Below are positions 26,601-36,089 of a stretch of DNA of 64,000 nt, in pieces. Positions within the stretch are counted from its first letter, which is position 1; every line of letters starts with the position of its first letter. The position numbers and the translations under genes are program-made. The stretch is from Labilibaculum sp. DW002 (lineage in GTDB: Bacteria; Bacteroidota; Bacteroidia; Bacteroidales; Marinifilaceae): the NCBI RefSeq assembly GCF_029029525.1, contig NZ_JAKJSC010000001.1, positions 930,001 through 994,000 on the forward strand, written 5' to 3'. The notes under the pieces were generated by a model that worked only from the letters and a program-made list of their open reading frames with translations, did no database searches and was not told the DNA's origin.

Positions 26601-26730
26601 CTTATTAGTAATTTAGTCGCTTGTTGTACGAGGCAAATGTAAGTATTTTTCATTTCCGATCGAATAAATACACTCAATTGATCTTAAAAGAAAGACTTAT
26701 TTGTAATTTTAAGGTCTAAACTTTACGAGT

Positions 26731-27321
26731 ATGACAAAACAACACTGGAGACCTGGTACAATGGTTTACCCCTTGCCTGCTGTAATGGTAAGCTGCGGCA
26801 GTACACCTGAAGATTATAATATCATTACCATTGCTTGGACAGGCACCATCTGTTCTGATCCTGCAATGTGCTATATATCGGTTCGCAAAAACCGACATTC
26901 TTACGATATTATTAAAAATAGCGGCGAGTTTGTTATCAACCTAACAACGAAAGATCTTGCTTTTGCAACAGATTGGTGTGGTGTTAAATCGGGTAAAGAT
27001 TTCGACAAATTCAAGGAAATGAAATTAACTCCTGGCAAATCAAAAGAGATATCTGCACCCATTATAGAAGAATCTCCTTTGAGCATAGAATGTAAAGTGA
27101 CCAAAATTATAGAGTTAGGATCGCATGACATGTTTATGGCCGAAGTTGTAAACGTTCAAGCCGATGAACGATACATTGACGAAAAAGGAGGATTTTCTTT
27201 AGCTAAATCGGGTCCGATAGCCTATTCTCATGGTCATTACTTCGAACTAGGAGAATTGGTTGGGCGTTTTGGATACTCCGTAATGAAAAAGAAAACAAAG
27301 GAAAAACTACAAAAGAAATAA
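26731..27321 (+). CDS. Flavin reductase family protein (FMN-binding)
   Basis: The 196-aa protein has the flavin-reductase-like FMN-binding split barrel: PLPAVMVSCG, NIITIAWTGTICSDPAMCYISV, SGEFVINL and GPIAYSHGHYFELGE. Family members reduce flavin with NAD(P)H or act as FMN-binding redox proteins in the cytoplasm. A Lys-rich tail ends the protein. It stands alone, followed by a strong terminator. The substrate cannot be told from sequence. Confidence 0.88.
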   Translation: MTKQHWRPGTMVYPLPAVMVSCGSTPEDYNIITIAWTGTICSDPAMCYISVRKNRHSYDIIKNSGEFVINLTTKDLAFATDWCGVKSGKDFDKFKEMKLTPGKSKEISAPIIEESPLSIECKVTKIIELGSHDMFMAEVVNVQADERYIDEKGGFSLAKSGPIAYSHGHYFELGELVGRFGYSVMKKKTKEKLQKK

Positions 27322-27360
27322 GTGAAGGAAATTATAAGCGATACTATTCACTGATTAAAA

Positions 27361-27393
27361 CAACAAAACCGGCCTTTTGAGCCGGTTTTGTTG
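27361..27393. terminator. Strong bidirectional terminator
   Basis: Perfect 13-bp arms, CAACAAAACCGGC / GCCGGTTTTGTTG, with a 7-nt loop lie between the convergent flavin reductase and DUF4293 genes. Confidence 0.85.
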
Positions 27394-27410
27394 TTTTATT
27401 TTGTGGTCGC

Positions 27411-27872
27411 TTATCGAATTCGATCCATAGAACGAATCAAAGCTTCGTCTTTTCCAATTTCTCTAATTGCCAAATAGCATAAAACCAATGCAACCAATGG
27501 GAATGCATTAATAATGCTATAATTTGCAATGGCTCCCAATTCTATTGCCTGACTATTGATACTATAGTAGATCAATCCCACCGCACCAATCATACAAATC
27601 ATATTAAAGATCGTTAAGCGAATTTGCAACATTCTTTTCTTGAATAAGAAAATTGTAACCAAGCCAATTAAAGCAATAATGCTTAATAAAACAGCTACAG
27701 GTAATGCATTAAAAACTGCAGGCTCACCTTCCACAAGTGCTGGTATACCGCGGTAAATAAATTCATATGCAACATTCGATGCATCAATTAGCTCAGCTAA
27801 AGGAAAAAAGAACATCATTGCAATTAAAATAAAACTCCCTAATAGGTATAAAGATTGAATTCTTTGTATCAT
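27411..27872 (-). CDS. DUF4293 family membrane protein
   Basis: A 153-aa protein with four predicted transmembrane helices: residues about 7-25, 60-77, 86-104 and 118-137. The opening MIQRIQSLYLLGSFILIAMM is characteristic of the Bacteroidota DUF4293 family. Function is unknown. It is monocistronic and ends at the shared terminator. Confidence 0.82.
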   Translation of the reverse strand: MIQRIQSLYLLGSFILIAMMFFFPLAELIDASNVAYEFIYRGIPALVEGEPAVFNALPVAVLLSIIALIGLVTIFLFKKRMLQIRLTIFNMICMIGAVGLIYYSINSQAIELGAIANYSIINAFPLVALVLCYLAIREIGKDEALIRSMDRIR

Positions 27873-28074
27873 CGTATATTTAATTTTTGCTACAAATTTA
27901 AACTTAAATACAAAAGCAGCAAATTTTCAATTGCTGCTTTTTACCATCATTACGTTACTAACTAATCACACTTAGTAAAAAAAAATAAAAACTTTGTTGA
28001 ATTACCCCTAATAACAAAGCCGATTTTTTGCAAGCTTTTACAGCAAGTTAATTCTGCAAAATTTAAGTAGGTTA

Positions 28075-30504
28075 TTAACCTTTTCGTTTTAACGACATGT
28101 AGTCGATATAATATAAAACTTTGACCGACAAACTATTAAACTGCGTCGCATCAAATGTGTTTTTCAAGTTATTTACAAAGCGATGAGCTACTTTATCATC
28201 ATCACTAAAAATAGTATTCTTCCAAACCACAGCTAATTCACTCCCTGGAGCAAATCTCCACGAATAAACCATATCAATATTAAAACTGTTAAAATTGATA
28301 TCATTATTTTCATTATAATCGGTACTCGCTAGTCGTCCGTTATTTTTTAAGCGATGAAAGCTATTGTATTCTGCTTTTGCCCAATAATGTCTAACTTTTA
28401 AACTTAAAGAACTTTTGTTATTGAAAATATAATCACTCGATAGTTTATTCTCAACATAAGTTCTGTTTCTATCTCCAATATAAACTGTTGAATTCCCATT
28501 AATTTCTTCATCATCAACGTAGCCTAAATCATTTAAGGTTCTTCCCCACTCTATTTCGTATTCCATCATGAACCGATCACTAAAGCGATAACGAGATTCA
28601 AACTCCATTTCAAACACTCTTAAGTTATCTGTCGATAATCTTTTACCATATTCACCTCTAATATCTATTGCCAAGGCTTTTCGGTAATCAGATGATACCC
28701 AACCACCAATAAATGCCGAAGATCCTTTTCTCAATTTCATTCCATCAATTCTCGGCTCATCAAAATCATATTGATGTATTGGTCTAAAATTCCCATAAAT
28801 ACCAGTTGATATGTGATTTTTAAATTTAACTCGAGCATTGTAAAAAATGGTAAACCTTGAAAATCTTCGAGGTGAATATCTTGCCTCATGGTGAAAGCGA
28901 ATGTTTCCATTTCGAACCAACAAAGCTCCCTTGGGATCTGAATTGTTATAATAGAAATTCAAATTGTTATTGATCTGATTATTCCGATTTAAAAATCCCA
29001 TATCATTAGGATTGTATTGATCTGAAATCATTCGATGGTAATAATCCCAAGTAAACTTTCCGTTAATTTTACCAAATTCCATCTCGTGATAATGTCCTAT
29101 TTCATCTGATTCTCCCTTTTCAAATCGTTGCGAAACAATTCCTTTTCCTTGAAGACTATATGATCTTTCCTTATTTCGGAATTCGAATTCTGTACCACTA
29201 ACATTTGCGATATAATCAGTTTCTGGAATGTAAACATTCGTATTGTAAAGACTAACATAGGACTCATTCTTGAGACTTTGATCCACCACCAACATATTAT
29301 AATTGGTAAATGCCTGCGTCTTAATTTTACGTTCTACACTGGTAATTGTATCTTTAACTTCAGCAAAAGTATTTTTCGTCATTGCATTAAATACACCTAT
29401 ACCCAATCCTTTTGAATTTCGCCCTGATACTTTCGTCGCATTAATTATTTTTGTTTCAATCGGATTCTCTGTGATAACTTCATCGTCTTTTAACTCATCC
29501 TCTACATTATATAAATTAATAGGACGTCCACCAACCCTTCTCGAATAGAAAATTTCACCTCTATCGAACAACTCAGTAGCTTCGGTAAAAAATTGTCTAT
29601 TTTCATCAAATTTCACTTCGAACGGAGACAGATTTAATATTTCATCGTCAGATTGTACCTGACCAAAATCGGGAACCAACATCATATCCAAAGTATAGCT
29701 TTCATTAATCCCATACTTTAAATCCATTCCTCCTCTGTAATTCATTTCTACAGATGAATGATCTGAAGATTTGTCTATATAAGTTGAAAAATAAGGTGTG
29801 AAAGACAAACGAACAGGAGGATTAACATTCTCAATTCCATTTAATATACCTGATTGACCGACCCAACCATCTTCTTCTTTATCTATAAAATTCCAACTAA
29901 TTTTCTCTCTAACACTTTGAATATTTCGAATTATATTAATACCCCAAGTTTGCACATCCTTTGTAGGAAAACGCAAAGCCGAATAGGGAATTTCAAATTC
30001 CGCACTCCATCCTTTTCCATTAATCACTGTGGCACTGTTCCAAACAGCATCCCAACTAGAATCTTCATTTCCTTTTACAACCTTAGCATCCCACTGTACA
30101 CCTGCAGGTGTAACAATAAATTCAAATGCATCTAATCCATTGTTAAAGGGGTCAATTAATAAGGATAGAAAATCAGAATTATTAATCTCATCTCTTTTAC
30201 TCAGTTCCTTGAATATTTTTTCAGGCTCATTATCATACATCATCACACCAACTATAATCGCCTGATCAGTATAAATAAATTTTGCTTCTGTTTTAAAATT
30301 AGAAGGTGCACCATTTGAAGGTTCAAATTGGATAAAATCAGTTGCAACAGGAATTCCTTTCCAGATATCATCGGTTAGCTTCCCATCAATTATTGGTTTA
30401 GAGGAAACGCGGATAGCAGATATTTCTTTTTTGGTTTGCAATGCTTGAGTAGGCAAGGCAATAAAAAGAATGAAAATGCAAATTAGTAATGGCAATTTAT
30501 TCAT
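28075..30504 (-). CDS. DUF5916 outer-membrane protein with CBM9-like N-terminal domain
   Basis: After a signal peptide (ending PTQALQT) the first domain (about 28-220) resembles the CBM9/DUF1083 beta-sandwich: KPIIDGKLTDDIWKG, then ADF and WSAEFEIPYSALRFP. The remainder is the DUF5916 barrel-like domain (GINESYTLDMMLVPDFGQVQSDDEILNLSPFEVKFDENRQFF is split by me as GINESYTLDMMLVPDFGQV and LSPFEVKFDENRQFF), with alternating strands to the end. Length of 809 aa from the second ATG is normal. Related proteins are thought to sit in the outer membrane, with an unknown ligand. A 12-bp palindrome lies about 150 bp upstream. Confidence 0.85.
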   Translation of the reverse strand: MNKLPLLICIFILFIALPTQALQTKKEISAIRVSSKPIIDGKLTDDIWKGIPVATDFIQFEPSNGAPSNFKTEAKFIYTDQAIIVGVMMYDNEPEKIFKELSKRDEINNSDFLSLLIDPFNNGLDAFEFIVTPAGVQWDAKVVKGNEDSSWDAVWNSATVINGKGWSAEFEIPYSALRFPTKDVQTWGINIIRNIQSVREKISWNFIDKEEDGWVGQSGILNGIENVNPPVRLSFTPYFSTYIDKSSDHSSVEMNYRGGMDLKYGINESYTLDMMLVPDFGQVQSDDEILNLSPFEVKFDENRQFFTEATELFDRGEIFYSRRVGGRPINLYNVEDELKDDEVITENPIETKIINATKVSGRNSKGLGIGVFNAMTKNTFAEVKDTITSVERKIKTQAFTNYNMLVVDQSLKNESYVSLYNTNVYIPETDYIANVSGTEFEFRNKERSYSLQGKGIVSQRFEKGESDEIGHYHEMEFGKINGKFTWDYYHRMISDQYNPNDMGFLNRNNQINNNLNFYYNNSDPKGALLVRNGNIRFHHEARYSPRRFSRFTIFYNARVKFKNHISTGIYGNFRPIHQYDFDEPRIDGMKLRKGSSAFIGGWVSSDYRKALAIDIRGEYGKRLSTDNLRVFEMEFESRYRFSDRFMMEYEIEWGRTLNDLGYVDDEEINGNSTVYIGDRNRTYVENKLSSDYIFNNKSSLSLKVRHYWAKAEYNSFHRLKNNGRLASTDYNENNDINFNSFNIDMVYSWRFAPGSELAVVWKNTIFSDDDKVAHRFVNNLKNTFDATQFNSLSVKVLYYIDYMSLKRKG

Positions 30505-30654
30505 AGTCACTTAGGGGCAATTGGTTAATAGCATGATGGCAATTCAGATTGTCATCCGTTTACAAGCACATTTTATGCCAAGCCATCTCCTAGCACTAAT
30601 TATCAAGCCCTTAAATAATTGTATGTTATTTATAACTGAACGTTATTGGAACAC

Positions 30655-30666
30655 TAACGTACGTTA
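30655..30666. promoter_or_regulatory. Perfect 12-bp palindrome upstream of the DUF5916 gene
   Basis: TAACGTACGTTA lies in a stretch rich in AACGT half-sites (GAACGTTATTGG, TTAACGAAC). A transcription-factor site is plausible; no known regulator can be named. Confidence 0.35.
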
Positions 30667-30698
30667 ACGAACAGTCCATTGAAAAAATACACAAAAAA

Positions 30699-30722
30699 AA
30701 CCGCCTGATTGCTCAAGCGGTT
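30699..30722 (-). terminator. Terminator of the prohibitin-like gene
   Basis: AACCGC / GCGGTT with an inner TGA/TCA pair, flanked by a long A-run that is a U-run on the minus strand, just after the stop codon. Confidence 0.7.
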
Positions 30723-30748
30723 CGTCTTATATTTAGGATTAAATATTC

Positions 30749-31561
30749 CTAGTTATTTCCAAGAATTAGAGGCATACCTTCTTTCCCACTTCCAATAACA
30801 ACAACTTTTGAATTAGGTGATTTCGACAATTCAATAGTTGCTTCAATTCCACGCATCTTCAGTAGAGCAGTAGTCAAACTACTATTAATAATCTTATTTG
30901 CTTTTGCCTCACCTTCCGCTGCAATACGCTTTCTTTCAGCCTCACTCTTCTCTCGATCAAGCTTAAATTTATAAGCTAGAGCTTCTTGCTCCTGTTTAAG
31001 TTTACTTTCAATAGCTTGCTTAATTTTTGCAGGTAGATTAATTGAACGAATTAAAAGAGCTTTCATTTCAATATTGTTCTTCTTAAGAATTAAAGAAGTC
31101 TCTGTAATGATAGCATCCTCAACTTCTTTTCTACGAGTAGAATAAATTTCTTCAGCAGTATAACGACCAGCGACTTGTCGAACCGAAGAACGTACTTCAG
31201 GAACAACTAATTGGTTGATATAATTCTTACCAAAGATTTCATGTAAATATCCAATTTTATTATAAGTTGGATTAAAACGAACAGACACATCAATATTCAC
31301 AGATAATCCACTTTTATCCAAAACATCCATAGTCTCTTCACTTTTTTGTTCCTTTACATCATATACATGTAAGTCATTCCAAGGAGCAATCACATGGAAA
31401 CCTGGCATAAAGACATTTTCTTTATCTAATCCGTCTGAGAATTTACGGAAAATAATTCCACGCTCACCAGGCTGAAGCGTTTTAAACATACTCGATCCTG
31501 ACAAGACCAAAATTACGGCCATTATACCTAGTACTATTAAAAAATAAGGTTGTTTCTTCAT
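30749..31561 (-). CDS. Prohibitin/SPFH-domain membrane protein
   Basis: A single N-terminal transmembrane helix (about 7-24) is followed by an SPFH/Band-7 domain (TLQPGERGIIFRKFSDGLDKE, ISVRFNP-type segment, VVPEVRSSVRQVAGRYTAEEI). A charged coiled coil (KLKQEQEALAYKFKLDREKSE, AEGEAKANKI) comes next, and the C-terminus has IVVIGSG-like residues. Length 270 aa matches prohibitin-type proteins. Such proteins assemble into large ring or cage scaffolds on the inner membrane and often modulate membrane proteases. No partner gene is adjacent. Confidence 0.92.
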   Translation of the reverse strand: MKKQPYFLIVLGIMAVILVLSGSSMFKTLQPGERGIIFRKFSDGLDKENVFMPGFHVIAPWNDLHVYDVKEQKSEETMDVLDKSGLSVNIDVSVRFNPTYNKIGYLHEIFGKNYINQLVVPEVRSSVRQVAGRYTAEEIYSTRRKEVEDAIITETSLILKKNNIEMKALLIRSINLPAKIKQAIESKLKQEQEALAYKFKLDREKSEAERKRIAAEGEAKANKIINSSLTTALLKMRGIEATIELSKSPNSKVVVIGSGKEGMPLILGNN

Positions 31562-31693
31562 CTTTTTTATATTTACTGTTTCAATTATTTTCTATTTCAT
31601 GTTAAATATAGTACAATAATATTAGATATTACGGTATGTGTAGCGTCTAAATAAAAAATACACCTTTCTTATCAAAAGAAAATAAGATGTTAG

Positions 31694-31724
31694 TTTGAAG
31701 ATTGAGAAAAATTACATAATTTCG
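31694..31724 (+). promoter_or_regulatory. Nucleoside phosphorylase promoter
   Basis: TTTG (31694-31697), a 19-nt spacer and TAATTTCG (31717-31724). The -7 box differs from consensus by one base. The upstream ATG at 31695 lies inside this promoter and is not used; the ATG at 31755 is. Confidence 0.5.
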
Positions 31725-31754
31725 GCTCTTTGCTCTCGTAAAATTTTAAAACAT

Positions 31755-32630
31755 ATGGAACCAATTAAATCATCAGAACTAATTATTAATCCTGACGGAA
31801 GCGTTTTTCACTTGCACTTAAGACCAGAAGACCTGGCTGACACAGTTATTCTTGTTGGTGATCCTGGCAGAGTGGAATTAGTTGCCAGTTATTTCGACGA
31901 AGTTGAGTTAACTATTTCGAATCGCGAATTTGTAACTAAAACCGGTACTTATAAAGGTAAGCGTTTCTCAGTTTTATCAACTGGAATTGGAACAGACAAT
32001 ATCGATATTGTAGTAAACGAATTAGATGCTTTGGTGAATATCGATTTGGAAACTCGAATTCCTAAGAAAGAACACAAAACTCTAACGCTTGTGCGTATTG
32101 GAACCTCAGGATCGCTTCAAGGAAACATTCCGGTAGATTCGTTCTTATTATCAAAAAAGTCAATTGGTTTTGATGGAATGCTTAATTTTTATGCAAATCG
32201 AGATTCTGTATCAGAGCTTGATTTTGAAGAGGCATTCAAACAATTTGTGAACTGGGATAAAAAACTAGCATCTCCTTATGTTGTACCTGCATCTAAATTA
32301 CTTGTAGATCAACTTGACGGTGAAGATATGATTCAAGGTATAACCATTTCAGCAAATGGCTTTTATGGTCCACAAGGAAGAGTTCTCCGTTTGAAAACTC
32401 TTGACATGGATTTGAATGATAAAATTGAAGCATTTGAATACAAGGGGCAAAAAATTACAAATTATGAGATGGAAAGCTCGGCAATTTTTGGTCTTTCAGC
32501 AATGTTAGGCCACGAATCGGTAGCAGTTTGTGCAATTATTGCCAACAGAATCAATAAAGATGCAAGTAAAGACTATAAACCAACGATAAAAAAGTTGATT
32601 CAAACCGTTTTAGATCGACTTTGCAAATAG
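31755..32630 (+). CDS. Nucleoside phosphorylase (uridine phosphorylase-like)
   Basis: It is predicted to catalyse phosphorolysis of nucleosides in cytoplasmic salvage. From the 31755 start (291 aa) it shows the phosphate-binding motif VGDPGR, the family segment LVRIGTSGSLQ, and TNYEMESSAIF with the MES triad that binds ribose. The PNP/UDP family is certain. Specificity for uridine rather than purines is less sure, although length and the spacing of these motifs fit uridine phosphorylase. A single-gene unit, with its own promoter and terminator. Confidence 0.9.
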   Translation: MEPIKSSELIINPDGSVFHLHLRPEDLADTVILVGDPGRVELVASYFDEVELTISNREFVTKTGTYKGKRFSVLSTGIGTDNIDIVVNELDALVNIDLETRIPKKEHKTLTLVRIGTSGSLQGNIPVDSFLLSKKSIGFDGMLNFYANRDSVSELDFEEAFKQFVNWDKKLASPYVVPASKLLVDQLDGEDMIQGITISANGFYGPQGRVLRLKTLDMDLNDKIEAFEYKGQKITNYEMESSAIFGLSAMLGHESVAVCAIIANRINKDASKDYKPTIKKLIQTVLDRLCK

Positions 32631-32655
32631 CTTTTACCCTTATTATCAAAGATTT

Positions 32656-32685
32656 AACCCGCAAGATTGTTTTTCCTTGCGGGTT
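32656..32685 (+). terminator. Terminator of the nucleoside phosphorylase gene
   Basis: Perfect 10-bp arms AACCCGCAAG / CTTGCGGGTT with a T-run on the right. Confidence 0.85.
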
Positions 32686-32718
32686 TTACTATATTTAGTG
32701 AGGACTAAACCTATTGAT

Positions 32719-33579
32719 ATGAATAAGAATAAATTAGCTGCTCTATTGTCCTTACTGGATGATCCTGATCAAGAAATTTATCGAAGTATTGAAAAGGAGC
32801 TAGCAGAATTACCGATAAGTACGATACCTCAATTAGAAGATTCGTGGTTCAATTCAAAGAATGAAATGTACCAGGAAAGGTTGGAATCAGTTATCAACAA
32901 AATTCAATTCACTAATGTCAAGAAGGATCTAATAAAATGGGCCGCTTCCGAATCACCAAATTTGATTGATGGAGCTATATTAATCAATCAAAGTTACAAT
33001 CCAAACCTCTTAACGGATCCTATTCGAAAAAATGTTCAGAAAATAAAGTACGATGTTAGCCTTGAACTAAACGAGCATCATACTGCATTGGAAAAGATTA
33101 AAATTCTTAACCATTTTTTCTACAACATTCATAATTATCATCCACTTCCTCCTAACCAGCCTACTAATTGGGACGGCGATATTGGAACTGTTTTATCTCA
33201 AAAAAATGGTAATTACATTATTCTAGCCATTATTTACGCTGGAATTGCCCAAGAGTTAAACATACCTGTCTATGGCATTAATTTGCCTGGAAGTGTTTTA
33301 CTATGCTATAAAAACGAACAACACCCAGAATCAAAACGTACACCTTCCGACTCAATTCTTTTTTACATTAACCCAATCGATAAAGGAACCGTTTTCGGAC
33401 AAAAGGAACTTGCGCAGATTATTTCAACAAAAAACATAGAGAATAACTCTAAATATTATCTTCCCACATCGAATAATAGTCTAATAAAAAGGTTGGTACA
33501 GCACGAAATTAGCGTGTACAAAAAGTTAAAATTGAATAGCTACATTCCAAATTTCAAAGAATTATTCAAATCCTTATAA
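32719..33579 (+). CDS. SirB1/transglutaminase-like family protein
   Basis: From the ATG at 32719 the 286-aa protein carries a helical N-terminal part and a C-terminal SirB1-type transglutaminase-like domain: LNHFFYNIHNYH, then GDIGTVLSQKNGNYIILAIIYAGIAQELNIPVYGINLPGS is recognisable as GTVL..K.G....LAIIY and VYGINLPG. The Cys of transglutaminases appears replaced by Asn or Gly in this stretch, so catalysis is uncertain. The longer frame from 32677 starts within the terminator hairpin and is rejected. Function in Bacteroidota is not known. Confidence 0.75.
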   Translation: MNKNKLAALLSLLDDPDQEIYRSIEKELAELPISTIPQLEDSWFNSKNEMYQERLESVINKIQFTNVKKDLIKWAASESPNLIDGAILINQSYNPNLLTDPIRKNVQKIKYDVSLELNEHHTALEKIKILNHFFYNIHNYHPLPPNQPTNWDGDIGTVLSQKNGNYIILAIIYAGIAQELNIPVYGINLPGSVLLCYKNEQHPESKRTPSDSILFYINPIDKGTVFGQKELAQIISTKNIENNSKYYLPTSNNSLIKRLVQHEISVYKKLKLNSYIPNFKELFKSL

Positions 33580-33580
33580 C

Positions 33581-33614
33581 AAAAAAGCACGCTTCTTTCG
33601 AAGCGTGCTTTTTT
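33581..33614. terminator. Strong bidirectional terminator
   Basis: Perfect 15-bp arms (AAAAAAGCACGCTTC / GAAGCGTGCTTTTTT) with a 4-nt loop lie between the convergent SirB1-like and rny genes. Confidence 0.9.
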
Positions 33615-33631
33615 AACCTATAATTGTTTAT

Positions 33632-35164
33632 CTACTTAGCGTAGTTAATGGCTCTAGTTTCACGAATAACCGTGATCTTTACCTGTCCAGGATAAGTCAT
33701 CTCATCCTGAATTTTCTGAGCAATATCTAAGGATAAAGTTTCTGCTTCTTTATCAGAAATTTTATCGCTACCTACAATTACTCTTAATTCTCTACCAGCC
33801 TGAATTGCATATGTTTTCAACACACCTGGATGCGAAAGAGCAAGGTTTTCAAGGTCCTTCAAACGCTTGATATAAGATTCAACAATCTCGCGACGTGCAC
33901 CTGGACGAGCGCCTGAAATAGCATCACAAGCTTGAATAATCGGAGCAAGCAAAGTTGTCATTTCAATTTCATCATGGTGAGCTCCAATTGCATTACAAAT
34001 ATCTGGTTTCTCTTTGTATTTCTCGGCCAATTTCATACCTAAAATTGCGTGTGGCAACTCTGGCTCATCATCTGGCACCTTACCTATATCATGTAACAAT
34101 CCTGCACGTTTTGCTTTTTTAGCATTCAGACCAAGTTCTGTCGCCATAATAGCACAAAGGTTAGCCGTTTCACGAGCGTGCTGCAGTAAGTTTTGTCCAT
34201 ATGACGAACGGTATTTCATCTTACCAATCATACGAATTAACTCAGGATGCAAACCGTGAATTCCTAAGTCAATAGCTGTGCGCTTACCTGTTTCAGCCAT
34301 TTCCTCTTCAATTTGCTTACGCGTTTTATTCACAACTTCCTCGATACGAGCCGGGTGAATACGACCATCAGTAACCAATTGGTGAAGGGCTAAACGAGCA
34401 ATTTCACGGCGAACCGGATCAAAACCTGAAAGTACAATTGCTTCCGGTGTATCATCTACAATAATTTCAATTCCTGTAGCTGCTTCCAGTGCACGAATAT
34501 TACGTCCTTCGCGACCAATAATACGTCCCTTAATTTCATCTGATTCTATATGAAAAATAGTCACTGAATTTTCAATCGCAGTTTCAGTAGCTACTCTCTG
34601 AATTGTTTTAATAACAACTTTCTTAGCTTCCATATTAGCCGACATCTTAGCATCCTCCATGATATCGTTTACATATGACATAGCTTCAGTTTTAGCCTCT
34701 TCTTTCAAAGATTCTACAATCTGATTTTTTGCCTCTTCTGCTGATAAGCCGGAAATTTTCTCCAACTGCTCAATTTGTTGACGCTTAGATTTTTCTAATT
34801 CCAACTCTTTTCTTTCAACCAACTCCATTTGAACATTTAAGTTCTCACGTATGGTATCAACTTCTTTCTTCTTACGCTGAAAATCTTCTACACGCTGATT
34901 TACTGCATTTTCTTTCTGTTTTACTTTATTTTCAACAACTAAAAGCTTTGCATTCTTTGCATTAATCTGCTTTTCATGCTCGGTTCTAAGTTGTAAGAAT
35001 TTTTCCTTTGCTTGTAAGATTTTATCTTTTTTGAGAACCTCTGCTTCGGATTGGGCATCCTTAATTATTGAGCTGCTCTTAGTTTTAAGAGCTTTTTGCA
35101 AAACAAAGTAAGAAACAACACCCCCGCCAACAAAAGCAATGGACCCTATTATTATTTCAATCAT
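33632..35164 (-). CDS. rny: Ribonuclease Y
   Basis: A membrane-anchored endoribonuclease that initiates mRNA decay. The start at 35164 (510 aa) places an N-terminal transmembrane helix ([19 protein letters not shown]) first, followed by a long coiled coil (about 30-195), a KH domain ([20 protein letters not shown]) and an HD domain with [18 protein letters not shown] and [13 protein letters not shown], plus AIGAHHDE. The longer frame from 35221 would add a useless hydrophobic leader running into the 6S-like RNA. Downstream of zapA, the arrangement zapA-6S-rny is one I recall from other Bacteroidota. All catalytic motifs are intact. Confidence 0.97.
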   Translation of the reverse strand: MIEIIIGSIAFVGGGVVSYFVLQKALKTKSSSIIKDAQSEAEVLKKDKILQAKEKFLQLRTEHEKQINAKNAKLLVVENKVKQKENAVNQRVEDFQRKKKEVDTIRENLNVQMELVERKELELEKSKRQQIEQLEKISGLSAEEAKNQIVESLKEEAKTEAMSYVNDIMEDAKMSANMEAKKVVIKTIQRVATETAIENSVTIFHIESDEIKGRIIGREGRNIRALEAATGIEIIVDDTPEAIVLSGFDPVRREIARLALHQLVTDGRIHPARIEEVVNKTRKQIEEEMAETGKRTAIDLGIHGLHPELIRMIGKMKYRSSYGQNLLQHARETANLCAIMATELGLNAKKAKRAGLLHDIGKVPDDEPELPHAILGMKLAEKYKEKPDICNAIGAHHDEIEMTTLLAPIIQACDAISGARPGARREIVESYIKRLKDLENLALSHPGVLKTYAIQAGRELRVIVGSDKISDKEAETLSLDIAQKIQDEMTYPGQVKITVIRETRAINYAK

Positions 35165-35205
35165 ATCATAGAATATTAAGTCAATATTATTATATATATA
35201 AAACA

Positions 35206-35332
35206 AAACCCGCACTATCACTCAGGCTTGCAGTCATAACATTAAATAGTATTATTTTAACGACCTTTAAGGTACGAGAAAATCACTACATAACATTAAA
35301 ATTGCTAATCGCTTAAGAAATAATGCGGGTTT
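35206..35332 (-). ncRNA. ssrS: Candidate 6S RNA
   Basis: The gap between zapA and rny is flanked by complementary ends: AAACCCGCA at 35206-35214 pairs with TGCGGGTTT at 35324-35332, enclosing 127 nt. Reading on the minus strand, a second partial helix (CUUAAGC / GCCUGAG, one mismatch) and an apical hairpin (ACCU-UAA-AGGU) leave large internal bulges, the layout of 6S RNA, and GGGUUUUGUUUU at the 3' end resembles a terminator. 6S RNA lies next to zapA in many bacteria. No covariance search was possible. Confidence 0.55.
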
Positions 35333-35355
35333 CTACTTTTTTATTCAAAAGTAAA

Positions 35356-35646
35356 CTACTCTTTATCCAAAAATTCTCTTAACTCCTGCTCCATCACTTT
35401 AATTTCATCTAAAACTGGTGAAACATCGGTCTTATTTTCTGCTTCAATAACCTTTATAACGTATTGTAATGAGGCCATTGCCAAAAAATCTTGAGTATCT
35501 TTATCTTTATATCGTTGTTTGTATTGCAATACTTTCTCATTAATCATTTTTGCAGCTTTTCGGATAACCTCTTCCTGTTTCCGATCTATCTTTAAAGGAT
35601 AGAAACGATCTGCTACATTAACTCTTATCGAAAGTTTTTCGTCCAT
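35356..35646 (-). CDS. zapA: Cell division protein ZapA
   Basis: The 96-aa protein from the ATG at 35646 has the ZapA pattern: SIRVNVADRFYPLKIDRKQEEVIRKAAKMINEKVLQY is visible as a beta hairpin followed by a long helix, with VLQYKQRYKDKDTQDFLAMA and a C-terminal coiled coil. ZapA cross-links FtsZ filaments at the division site in the cytoplasm. It follows a small coiled-coil gene by 9 bp in the same operon and precedes the 6S-like RNA and rny. Confidence 0.9.
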   Translation of the reverse strand: MDEKLSIRVNVADRFYPLKIDRKQEEVIRKAAKMINEKVLQYKQRYKDKDTQDFLAMASLQYVIKVIEAENKTDVSPVLDEIKVMEQELREFLDKE

Positions 35647-35655
35647 AAACAAATT

Positions 35656-35952
35656 CTACCTGTTTAAAAGAGCAATACATTTATCAATCTCCCGCACAAT
35701 TCGGTTAATTTTAACCTTAGCCTCTTGCGAATCTCCACTATTTGCCGCAAATGTTTTGGCTAACTTTAATGTATTGTATTGATGGTCCAATTCTTCCTTG
35801 TCCCTATTCAGATTTTCAATCTTCTCCATAAGTTCTAACTTCTCATGTATTAAAGATTCTTTTTCTTCCTTGGATTTTTTGTACAACGAAATTAGTTCTG
35901 AAATCTGTTCTTTCAAACTATTTACTATTTCGTTTGGTTCTTGGTCCATCAT
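35656..35952 (-). CDS. Small coiled-coil protein upstream of zapA (ZapB-like)
   Basis: A 98-aa soluble protein made almost entirely of heptads (NSLKEQISELISLYKKSKEE, EKLELMEKIENLNRDKEELD) with a short C-terminal helix (KINRIVREIDKCIALLNR). Two adjacent ATGs (35952 and 35949) are equally likely. The gene immediately before zapA in Bacteroidota usually encodes such a protein, and a division-related, ZapB-like role is inferred from context only. It is divergent from the M23 peptidase gene. Confidence 0.7.
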   Translation of the reverse strand: MMDQEPNEIVNSLKEQISELISLYKKSKEEKESLIHEKLELMEKIENLNRDKEELDHQYNTLKLAKTFAANSGDSQEAKVKINRIVREIDKCIALLNR

Positions 35953-36089
35953 TAAAATTTTTCTTTTACAAAATTAACATTGCTGAGAAGATAATCAAAT
36001 ATATTAGTTCGTATTTTGTAAATCATTTAAGAAAAAAAAGCTTTTTTTTGTAGTTTTGGTAATCATTACACGAATCTTTTACAATTACG

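Noticed and set aside
32677-32718. Upstream ATG of the SirB1-like gene
   Set aside because: It lies inside the terminator hairpin of the previous gene.
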